Positions 1 to 5,458 of a stretch of DNA of 11,975 bases are shown here, in pieces (within the stretch, counting starts at the first letter, position 1; each line of letters begins with the position of its first letter). Origin of the DNA: Acidothermales bacterium (GTDB lineage: Bacteria; Actinomycetota; Actinomycetes; Streptosporangiales; WHST01); assembly GCA_017354575.1 (NCBI GenBank), contig JAFMQP010000076.1, positions 1 through 11,975 of the forward strand, read 5' to 3'. Position numbers and translations under genes: made by a program. Under the pieces are notes generated by a model, which was given only the letters and a program-made list of their open reading frames with translations, was not told the DNA's origin and made no database searches.

Positions 1-261
1 CAGGAGGTCGGAGCCGCACCCGAGAGCCTGTCCGCGCCGGACCCCGCGGTGGCCAAGGAGCTCGCCCTCGAGGTGCAGCAGGCGCTGGCCGCCCTCCCGT
101 ACGAGCAGCGGGCGGCGCTGGTTCTCGTCGACATGCAGGGCTACTCGGTCGAGGACGTGGCGCGGATCCTCGACTGCGCTCCCGGCACCGTCAAGAGCAG
201 GTGTGCCCGGGGCCGGGCCAAGCTGCTGCCGCTCCTGGGCCACCTGCGTAGCGCATCATGA
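1..261 (+). CDS. sigM: ECF RNA polymerase sigma factor, SigM-like (3' part only)
   Basis: The reading frame is open from the first base to TGA at 259-261, so 86 C-terminal residues are visible and the start lies outside the window. The visible part is sigma-70 region 4, which binds the -35 element. It has an ALAALPYEQRAALVLVD helix followed by a helix-turn-helix (GYSVEDVARILDCAPGTVKS) and the R-x-R-x-K-L recognition tail typical of ECF factors. Region 2 is not visible. The SigM name rests on position: an ECF factor next to a zinc anti-sigma gene, trxB, trxA and cwlM, as in Mycobacterium and partly in Streptomyces. The gene ends 72 bases before the anti-sigma start. The family assignment to ECF sigma is secure; the SigM subgroup is inferred from gene order. 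Confidence 0.85.
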   Translation, partial: QEVGAAPESLSAPDPAVAKELALEVQQALAALPYEQRAALVLVDMQGYSVEDVARILDCAPGTVKSRCARGRAKLLPLLGHLRSAS

Positions 262-268
262 AGAGAGT

Positions 269-294
269 GGAACCGAAGCCGGCCGGCACGCGTC
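269..294 (+). promoter_or_regulatory. Candidate ECF sigma promoter upstream of the anti-sigma gene
   Basis: GGAAC at 269-273 is followed after 17 bases by CGTC at 291-294. This matches the ECF-type pattern GGAAC-N16-18-CGTC reported for mycobacterial SigM. It starts just after the sigM stop codon and leaves about 40 bases to the GTG at 334, which fits a short leader with its ribosome binding site. If real, it would let the sigma factor raise its own anti-sigma factor independently of read-through from sigM. It is a motif match only. Confidence 0.4.
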
Positions 295-333
295 CGACCG
301 GCCAGTTGCCGGAAGGGAGGTGACAGGTCAACC

Positions 334-1200
334 GTGTCCGATCACTTCGGCGACGTTCCACCGCGCCTGCCCACGTATCGCGACAGAGGTGACATGGCCG
401 CGCACGTCGACACGGACACCCTGGCCGACCACGCCGAAGGCGTCCTCGATCCCGAACGGGACGCCCGGGTCCGTGGTCACCTCTCGTCCTGTGCGCAGTG
501 TCGTGACGTCGTCGACCAGCTCCACGGCGTCAGCACCATGCTCGCCTCCCTCCCCCCGCCGTCGATCCCCGACGACGTCTCGGCCCGGATCGAGGCCAGC
601 ATCGCCCAGCTCCAGCACGAGCGCGCCGGGTACGTCCCTGGCGCCCGGTCGGCCGTCTCGGCGCCCAAGCGCAGCTGGTTCACCAACCTCTTCGCGGGCC
701 GCCCTCAGCTCCTCGCCGGCGCGGCCGTGCTCATCGTCGGGCTGATCTTCACCGGCGGCTACCTCGCCACCGCACTCAACTCGAACGACAACACGCCGGG
801 CGCCACGCAGACCGGCCTGCCGACGGGCAAGGCGTCCGTCCCCATGATCACCGGCCGCGCGTACCGGAGCGGCACGCTCGCCGCCCAGGCGCGGGCCCTG
901 GTGGCCGACCGGCAGAAGGCCGACTACACGCCCAACCCGGCCGCCAGCCGGGCGCTCGGCGGCGAGGTACGGCGGCTGCAGGACCGCAACGCACTCGCCG
1001 GGTGCGTCACCGCCGTCACGAACGGCCGGCCGGACCGGATCGTCGCGGTCGACCTCGGCCAGTACAACGGCAAGCCGGCGGCGATCGTGGTCATGACCAC
1101 ACCGGCGGCCGACGACAGGTACCAGGTCGCCGTCGTGGGTCCCGGCTGCTCGGCCGCGAACCCGCAGATCATCACGAGGACGACGATCGCGAAGAGCTGA
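334..1200 (+). CDS. Zinc-binding membrane anti-sigma factor (RsmA-like)
   Basis: This is a 288-residue single-pass membrane protein predicted to hold the upstream ECF sigma factor inactive. Residues 24-60 form a zinc anti-sigma domain with the H-x3-C-x2-C motif HLSSCAQC at 49-56. A hydrophobic segment at about 126-148 (LLAGAAVLIVGLIFTGGYLA) is the only membrane span. Residues 149-288 would lie outside the membrane and resemble no sensor domain I recognise. The GTG at 334 has a GGGAGGTG ribosome binding site at 315-322. An in-frame ATG at 394 with AGAGG just upstream is an alternative that would remove 20 residues and keep the whole zinc motif. Its place right after sigM is the usual sigma/anti-sigma pairing, comparable to Rv3912 in M. 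tuberculosis. Zinc anti-sigma proteins can be redox-responsive, which would suit the thioredoxin neighbours, but that is inference. Confidence 0.85.
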   Translation: MSDHFGDVPPRLPTYRDRGDMAAHVDTDTLADHAEGVLDPERDARVRGHLSSCAQCRDVVDQLHGVSTMLASLPPPSIPDDVSARIEASIAQLQHERAGYVPGARSAVSAPKRSWFTNLFAGRPQLLAGAAVLIVGLIFTGGYLATALNSNDNTPGATQTGLPTGKASVPMITGRAYRSGTLAAQARALVADRQKADYTPNPAASRALGGEVRRLQDRNALAGCVTAVTNGRPDRIVAVDLGQYNGKPAAIVVMTTPAADDRYQVAVVGPGCSAANPQIITRTTIAKS

Positions 1201-1234
1201 CACCGACCCGTGACCGGCGCCGCGTCACCGGTAC

Positions 1235-1260
1235 GGAATGCCTCGCACCTACTATCGGTT
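1235..1260 (+). promoter_or_regulatory. SigR/SigH-type disulphide-stress promoter of trxBA
   Basis: GGAAT at 1235-1239, an 18-base spacer, then GTT at 1258-1260. This is an exact match to the consensus of Streptomyces SigR promoters (GGAAT-N18-GTT), which drive trxBA there, and is close to mycobacterial SigH promoters. It lies in the 95-base gap between the anti-sigma gene and trxB, 35 bases before the chosen trxB start. The predicted effect is induction of trxB and trxA by thiol-oxidative stress. A transcription start was not measured. Confidence 0.75.
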
Positions 1261-1295
1261 CATTGGACTGAGTGTGATTCGCGAGGAGATTGTCC

Positions 1296-2252
1296 GTGAG
1301 CGACGTTCGTAATGTGATCATCCTGGGCTCAGGCCCCGCCGGCTACACCGCGGCTCTCTACGCGTCCCGCGCTCAGCTGAACCCGCTCGTCTTCGAGGGC
1401 TCAGTCACCGCGGGCGGCGCCCTGATGAACACCACCGACGTGGAGAACTTCCCGGGCTTCCCTGACGGCATCATGGGCCCGGACCTGATGGACAACCTGC
1501 GCAAGCAGGCCGAACGGTTCGGCGCCGAGCTCGTGCCCGAGGACGTCACCGCCGTAGAGCTGGAAGGCGACGTGAAGGTCGTCCGCGTCGGCGAGGACGA
1601 GTACCGGGCGCGGACCGTGATCGTCGCGACCGGTTCGCGGTACCGCGAGCTCGGCCTCCCCGACGAACAGCGGCTCTCCGGCCACGGGGTGTCGTGGTGT
1701 GCCACCTGCGACGGCTTCTTCTTCCGCGACCAGGACATCGCGGTGGTCGGCGGCGGCGACTCGGCGATGGAGGAGGCGCTGTTCCTCACCCGGTTCGGCA
1801 GGACCGTCACCGTGATCCACCGCCGCGACGAGCTGCGCGCGAGCAAGATCATGCAGGACCGCGCGTTCGCCAACGACAAGATCAGGTTCTTCTGGAACGC
1901 CGAGGTCGTCGGCGTCGAAGGTGACGAGCGGGTGACCGCCGTGGCCCTGAAGGACACCCGCACCGGCGAGGAGAGCACACTTCCCGTCGGCGGGCTGTTC
2001 ATCGCGATCGGTCACGACCCCCGCAGCGAGCTGTTCGCCGGGCAGTTGGACCTCGACGACGCCGGCTACATCGAGGTGGAGCAGCCGACGACACGGACCA
2101 ACGTTCCCGGTGTGTTCGCGGCCGGTGATGTCGTCGACCACATCTATCGTCAGGCGGTGACGGCAGCCGGTACGGGCTGTGCCGCCGCCCTGGACGCGGA
2201 GCGTTACCTCGCCGCTGCGGAGCACCGCTCGGCACAGACGACCGTCGTGTGA
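1296..2252 (+). CDS. trxB: Thioredoxin-disulfide reductase
   Basis: This 318-residue cytoplasmic flavoenzyme reduces oxidised thioredoxin with NADPH. An FAD-binding GSGPAG lies at residues 11-16, the redox-active CATCDG has cysteines at 135 and 138, an NADPH-binding GGGDSAMEEA begins at 152, and a C-terminal FAD motif VFAAGDV is present. Length and spacing are normal for low-molecular-weight bacterial TrxB. The GTG at 1296 was chosen because GAGGAG at 1283-1288 sits 7 bases upstream. The in-frame TTG at 1290 would leave only one base of spacing. The stop is TGA at 2250-2252. trxA follows after 85 bases, so trxB and trxA form the usual reductase/substrate pair, probably under the GGAAT-N18-GTT promoter at 1235-1260. 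In mycobacteria this locus also encodes the main thioredoxin reductase (TrxB2). Confidence 0.97.
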   Translation: MSDVRNVIILGSGPAGYTAALYASRAQLNPLVFEGSVTAGGALMNTTDVENFPGFPDGIMGPDLMDNLRKQAERFGAELVPEDVTAVELEGDVKVVRVGEDEYRARTVIVATGSRYRELGLPDEQRLSGHGVSWCATCDGFFFRDQDIAVVGGGDSAMEEALFLTRFGRTVTVIHRRDELRASKIMQDRAFANDKIRFFWNAEVVGVEGDERVTAVALKDTRTGEESTLPVGGLFIAIGHDPRSELFAGQLDLDDAGYIEVEQPTTRTNVPGVFAAGDVVDHIYRQAVTAAGTGCAAALDAERYLAAAEHRSAQTTVV

Positions 2253-2337
2253 GTCGTCCCTCGGGTTGCGGTCCCGCACGGGGCCGCTACCGTCGTTGCG
2301 CAGTGCCCCGAGATCCGGAAGACGGAGGTACCCGTAC

Positions 2338-2664
2338 ATGGGAGCCGCGACCAAGACCGTGACCGACGCCAGCTTCGACGCGGACGTCCTCGGCAGTTCG
2401 AAGCCCGTGCTCGTCGACTTCTGGGCGGAGTGGTGCTCGCCGTGCCGGCTGGTCGCGCCCGTGCTGGAGGAGATCGCCTCGGAGCACCCGGACAAGATCA
2501 CCGTCGCGAAGCTCAACATCGACGAGAACCCGGGCGTCCCCCAGCAGTACCAGGTGCTCAAGATCCCGACGCTGCTGCTGTTCAAGGACGGCGACCTGGT
2601 CAAGCAGATCATCGGCGCCAAGCCGAAGGCCGCCCTGCTCAGCGAGCTCGACGAGGTCCTCTGA
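2338..2664 (+). CDS. trxA: Thioredoxin
   Basis: This 108-residue single-domain thioredoxin reduces cytoplasmic disulphides and is recycled by TrxB encoded just upstream. The fold is recognisable from VLVDFWAEWC, the active site WCSPCR with cysteines at 33 and 36, the KLNIDENP strand, and the cis-proline at 77 in KIPTLLLF. The active site has Ser where the canonical motif has Gly (WCGPC). The start ATG at 2338 has GGAGG at 2324-2328 with 9-base spacing. The 85 bases between trxB and trxA show no convincing promoter, so co-transcription with trxB is likely. The stop codon lies inside a small hairpin (2653-2668). In M. tuberculosis the equivalent gene (trxC) is followed directly by cwlM, whereas here pdxY lies between them. 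Confidence 0.96.
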   Translation: MGAATKTVTDASFDADVLGSSKPVLVDFWAEWCSPCRLVAPVLEEIASEHPDKITVAKLNIDENPGVPQQYQVLKIPTLLLFKDGDLVKQIIGAKPKAALLSELDEVL

Positions 2665-2668
2665 CCTC
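2653..2668 (+). repeat. Small hairpin spanning the trxA stop codon
   Basis: GAGGTC (2653-2658) and GACCTC (2663-2668) are perfect reverse complements around a 4-base CTCT loop, giving a 6-bp stem. The trxA TGA (2662-2664) falls inside it. No T-tract follows, so it is not a typical intrinsic terminator. It could mark a transcript end or processing point between trxA and the weakly initiated pdxY, or be chance. Confidence 0.35.
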
Positions 2669-2678
2669 CGGCCGGGCC

Positions 2679-3530
2679 GTGCACGTCCTGTCCATCCAGT
2701 CGTCGGTGGCGTACGGGCACGTCGGCAACTCCTCGGCGACGTTCCCGCTGCAGCGCCTCGGCGTCGAGGTGTCGCCGGTACTGACCGTCCACTTCTCCAA
2801 CCACACCGGTTACGGGCAGTGGCGCGGTCCGGTGTTCGATCCCGCGGACGTCGCCGACGTGGTCACCGGCATCGAGGAGCGCGGGGTGCTGGGCACCGTC
2901 GACGCGGTGCTGTCCGGCTACCTGGGCGACGTCGCGATCGGCAAGGTCGTGCTGGATGCGCTCGAACGGGTCCGCGCGGTCAACCCTGACGCCGTCTACT
3001 GCTGCGACCCGGTGATGGGTGACGTCGGGCGCGGCATGTTCGTCCGGCCGGGCATCCCGGAGTTCATGCGCGACGCCGCCGTCCCGGTCGCCGACCTCGT
3101 GACGCCCAACCAGTTCGAGCTCGAGTACCTCGTCGGGCGGCCTGTGGCCACACTCGAGGACGCACTCGCTGCGGTCGCCGCGTTACGGGACCGCGGGCCG
3201 CGGGTCGTGCTGGTCACCGGCCTGGTCCCGGCCAGCGGCGCGGAGGACGTGATCGAGCTACTCGCCGTCGACGAGCAGGCGGCGTACCTTGTCGGCACAC
3301 CGCTTCTGGACCTGTCCGTCAACGGCGCGGGCGACATGACCGCCGCGCTCTTCCTGGCCCATTGGCACCGAACCGGGGACGTACGACTGGCCTTGGAGGA
3401 CACCACGAACAGCGTGTACGCCGTGCTCGAGGAGACTGCGCGCACGGGCGCGAGAGAGATTCAGATCGTCGCCGCACAGGACGCCATCGCCCGGCCGCCG
3501 AGGCGGTTCACGGCGACGCGGGTAGCGTGA
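2679..3530 (+). CDS. pdxY: Pyridoxal kinase, PdxY type
   Basis: This 283-residue ribokinase-fold enzyme is predicted to phosphorylate pyridoxal with ATP to pyridoxal 5'-phosphate in the salvage pathway. Signatures are the N-terminal VLSIQSSVAYGHVGNSSATF, CDPVMGD at 109-115, TPNQFELEYL in the middle, and NGAGDMTAA with the catalytic-base Asp at 219. The frame stays open well upstream, through trxA, but homology begins at the GTG at 2679, 14 bases after the trxA stop, so that start was chosen. It has no clear Shine-Dalgarno sequence, so translation may depend on coupling to trxA. The gene ends 7 bases before cwlM. It is absent from the M. tuberculosis version of this locus. A PLP-dependent aminotransferase gene lies 1.9 kb downstream on the same strand, which suggests a cofactor-supply link but does not prove it. 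Confidence 0.92.
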   Translation: MHVLSIQSSVAYGHVGNSSATFPLQRLGVEVSPVLTVHFSNHTGYGQWRGPVFDPADVADVVTGIEERGVLGTVDAVLSGYLGDVAIGKVVLDALERVRAVNPDAVYCCDPVMGDVGRGMFVRPGIPEFMRDAAVPVADLVTPNQFELEYLVGRPVATLEDALAAVAALRDRGPRVVLVTGLVPASGAEDVIELLAVDEQAAYLVGTPLLDLSVNGAGDMTAALFLAHWHRTGDVRLALEDTTNSVYAVLEETARTGAREIQIVAAQDAIARPPRRFTATRVA

Positions 3531-3537
3531 GTCAGCG

Positions 3538-4689
3538 ATGGTGGACAACGAGTTCCGCGCGTTCGGGCGCGGCGCCCGCGGCGACAAGGTACGGGTCGTG
3601 CACGGACGACTCGCGGCGCTCGGGCTGGTCAGCGACGAGCCGGCGACCAGCGGCTCACTTCCCGTGTACGACGAGTCGGTCGAGACGGCGGTGCGCTACT
3701 TCCAGCAGTCCCGGGGGCTTACCGTCGACGGCATCGTCGGCGCGGAGACGTTCCGCGCGCTGGAGGAGTCGCGCTGGCGGCTCGGTGACCGGGTGCTGTT
3801 CTACAGCCCCGGTCGTCTGATGACAGGCGACGACGTCAACGAGTTGCAGCGCAGGCTGCTCGAGCTGGGTTTCGACTGCGGCAAGCCGGACGGCGTGTTC
3901 GGCGCCGACACGGCGGCGGCACTGCGGGACTTCCAGCGCAACACCGGACTCCAGGTCGACGGCACCTGCGGACCGCGTACGTTCAAGGCGTTCGACCGGC
4001 TGGCGCGCACCGTCGTCGGTGGTCAGGCGCACGCGATGCGCGAGTCGGCCCGGCTCTACCGCAACGGGCACCAGCACGCGGGCAGCGTGGTCGTGGTCGA
4101 TCCCGGGCACGGCCCCGCCGACCCCGGCATCGCCGTGGACGGCTTGACCGAGGCCGAGGTGGCCTGGGACATCGCGGCCCGGATCGAGGGACGGCTCGCC
4201 GCGATCGGCGTCCAGGCCTACCTCTCCAGGGGGCGGCACGGCGATCCTGACGACGCCACCCGATCCGGCTTCGCGAACAAGGCCGACGCCGACGTGTTCG
4301 TGTCCATCCATGTCGACGGACACGCGAACCCGGCGGCATCCGGCGTGGCGACGTACTACTTCGGCAGCCCGGTCACCGGGCAGCACTCGGCGCTCGGCAA
4401 GCAGTTCGCCGAGCTGGTCCTGCGGGAGGTCGTCGCGCGTACGAACCTCGTGAACTGCCACACGCACCCCATGACGTGGGACCTGCTGCGTGGCACGCGG
4501 ATGCCCGCCATCCGCGTCGAGGCCGGCTATCTCACCAATCCCGGTGACCGGGAACGCATACGTACCGCGGAGTTCCGCGATGCCGTCGCGGAGGCGGTCT
4601 GTGCGGCGGTGCAGCGGCTCTTCCTGCCGCCCGACCACGATGCACCAACCGGCACGCTGCGAATTCCGGCTGAGCTGCGGGCTCGGTAG
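3538..4689 (+). CDS. cwlM: CwlM-type peptidoglycan-amidase-fold protein, likely MurA regulator
   Basis: The 383 residues comprise two peptidoglycan-binding-1 domains (about 10-75 and 94-158) and an Amidase_3 domain (about 183-365). There is no signal peptide or membrane segment, so the protein should be cytoplasmic, as CwlM is in mycobacteria, where PknB-phosphorylated CwlM activates MurA rather than cutting peptidoglycan. The amidase residues appear intact: His191 in DPGHG, Glu205 in GLTEAE, His258 in SIHVDGH, and Glu328 in VEAGYLTN. The tail contains Thr371-Gly-Thr373, near the C-terminus where mycobacterial CwlM is phosphorylated. The ATG at 3538 lies 7 bases after pdxY with only a weak ribosome binding site, so coupling is likely. 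Family and position are secure. The regulatory role is by analogy, and catalytic activity cannot be excluded. Confidence 0.92.
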   Translation: MVDNEFRAFGRGARGDKVRVVHGRLAALGLVSDEPATSGSLPVYDESVETAVRYFQQSRGLTVDGIVGAETFRALEESRWRLGDRVLFYSPGRLMTGDDVNELQRRLLELGFDCGKPDGVFGADTAAALRDFQRNTGLQVDGTCGPRTFKAFDRLARTVVGGQAHAMRESARLYRNGHQHAGSVVVVDPGHGPADPGIAVDGLTEAEVAWDIAARIEGRLAAIGVQAYLSRGRHGDPDDATRSGFANKADADVFVSIHVDGHANPAASGVATYYFGSPVTGQHSALGKQFAELVLREVVARTNLVNCHTHPMTWDLLRGTRMPAIRVEAGYLTNPGDRERIRTAEFRDAVAEAVCAAVQRLFLPPDHDAPTGTLRIPAELRAR

Positions 4690-4698
4690 AGTCGTCAC

Positions 4699-5319
4699 GT
4701 GTCCCGCAGGATCGCGCACGTCACGCTCGACAACCTCGACGACATCCCGGTGAGGTGCCGGCGCTGCGTGTTCTGGGAGCTCGACCCGGTCGGCGCGGAC
4801 CGGGCCCACGCGGCCGGCACCACCGAGCTCGAGAAGGAGGCGTGGGTCTCCGCCGTGCTGCTCGACTGGGGGAGCTGCGGCTGCATCGCCTACGTCGACG
4901 ACGTGCCGGCAGGGTACGTGCTCTACGCCGCGCCCGCGCTCGTGCCACGGTCCGTCGCCTTCCCGACCAGCCCGGTCAGCGCCGACGCCGTACTCCTCAT
5001 GGTCGCGCACGTCCTGCCGGACTTCGCCGACGGCGGCCTCGGGCGGATGCTCGTGCAGAACGCGGCGAAGGACCTGATGCGCCGCGGGGTCAAGGCCATC
5101 GAGGCGTTCGGGTCGGCGGAGTGGTCCGCTCCGGCGTGCGTGCTGCCCGTCGACTTCCTGCTCTCGGTGGGGTTCAAGACCGTCCGGCCCCACCCTCGGT
5201 TCCCGCGGCTGCGGCTGGAGCTGAAGACCGCGCTCAGCTGGCGCGAGGACGTCGAGGTCGCCCTCGAACGGCTGCTCGGCTCCCTGCCCGCACGGGACCG
5301 CGCGCTCCGTCCCATCTGA
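4699..5319 (+). CDS. GNAT-family N-acetyltransferase with N-terminal cysteines
   Basis: This 206-residue protein is of the GNAT fold, which transfers acetyl from acetyl-CoA to an amine. The acetyl-CoA pyrophosphate-binding motif is recognisable at 112-118 (GGLGRML), followed by a helix (LVQNAAKDLMRRG) and a beta strand with IEAFG. An earlier strand pair CIAYVDDVPAGYVLY fits the fold core. The substrate is unknown. The N-terminal part carries Cys20-x-x-Cys23 and Cys60-x-Cys62, with another Cys at 147. These could bind metal or respond to redox state, but nothing in the sequence decides this. The GTG start at 4699 lies 9 bases after the cwlM stop, with only a weak ribosome binding site, so it probably belongs to the cwlM transcript. 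The gene is followed by a 139-base gap. Confidence 0.8.
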   Translation: MSRRIAHVTLDNLDDIPVRCRRCVFWELDPVGADRAHAAGTTELEKEAWVSAVLLDWGSCGCIAYVDDVPAGYVLYAAPALVPRSVAFPTSPVSADAVLLMVAHVLPDFADGGLGRMLVQNAAKDLMRRGVKAIEAFGSAEWSAPACVLPVDFLLSVGFKTVRPHPRFPRLRLELKTALSWREDVEVALERLLGSLPARDRALRPI

Positions 5320-5333
5320 CAACCGCCACTTCA

Positions 5334-5373
5334 GTCGACTCGTCGATTTGTCGACATGTCTCTTCATCGACGC
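5334..5373. repeat. Array of five 8-bp GTCGAC-based units
   Basis: Five consecutive 8-base units fill 5334-5373: GTCGACTC, GTCGATTT, GTCGACAT, GTCTCTTC, ATCGACGC. Units 1-3 begin with GTCGA, unit 4 is degenerate, and unit 5 differs in its first base. GTCGAC is palindromic, and CGTCGAT (5341-5347) pairs with ATCGACG (5366-5372) as a 7-bp inverted repeat with an 18-base loop. The array lies in the 139-base gap between the GNAT gene and the aminotransferase, in locally AT-richer DNA. A protein-binding operator for the downstream pair of genes is the simplest reading. A transcript-ending hairpin or chance is possible. Confidence 0.5.
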
Positions 5374-5412
5374 TCCACGGAATGTCGGCTGAGCGCGCCG
5401 GCCATCGGCAGG

Positions 5413-5418
5413 TAGGCT
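5413..5418 (+). promoter_or_regulatory. Possible -10 element for the aminotransferase gene
   Basis: TAGGCT is an acceptable actinobacterial -10 hexamer (TANNNT), 40 bases before the GTG at 5459. No good -35 is seen at 16-18 bases upstream. It is listed because this is the only sizeable gap in the second half of the left arm and a promoter is expected there. Confidence 0.25.
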
Positions 5419-5458
5419 CGGGCGGGATCCGCCAGCTCCTTCCCCGCGGAGGCACCAC

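Noticed and set aside
1213..1232. ACCGG / CCGGT inverted repeat after the anti-sigma gene as a terminator
   Set aside because: Only 5 bp with a 10-base loop and no T-tract; not distinguishable from background.
2266..2293. TTGCGG-N16-TACCGT as a separate trxA promoter
   Set aside because: Only about half of each hexamer matches; read-through from trxB is simpler.
2260..2311. CTCGGG / CCCGAG inverted repeat between trxB and trxA
   Set aside because: A 6-bp stem with a 40-base loop is expected by chance in GC-rich DNA and has no T-tract.
1401..2804. A 467-codon open frame on the minus strand opposite trxB and trxA
   Set aside because: No family resemblance, no credible ribosome binding site, and it lies opposite clear trxB and trxA genes.
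5379..5404. A second GGAAT upstream of the aminotransferase, suggesting another SigR-type promoter
   Set aside because: At the required 18-base spacing the -10 position reads CCA, not GTT.
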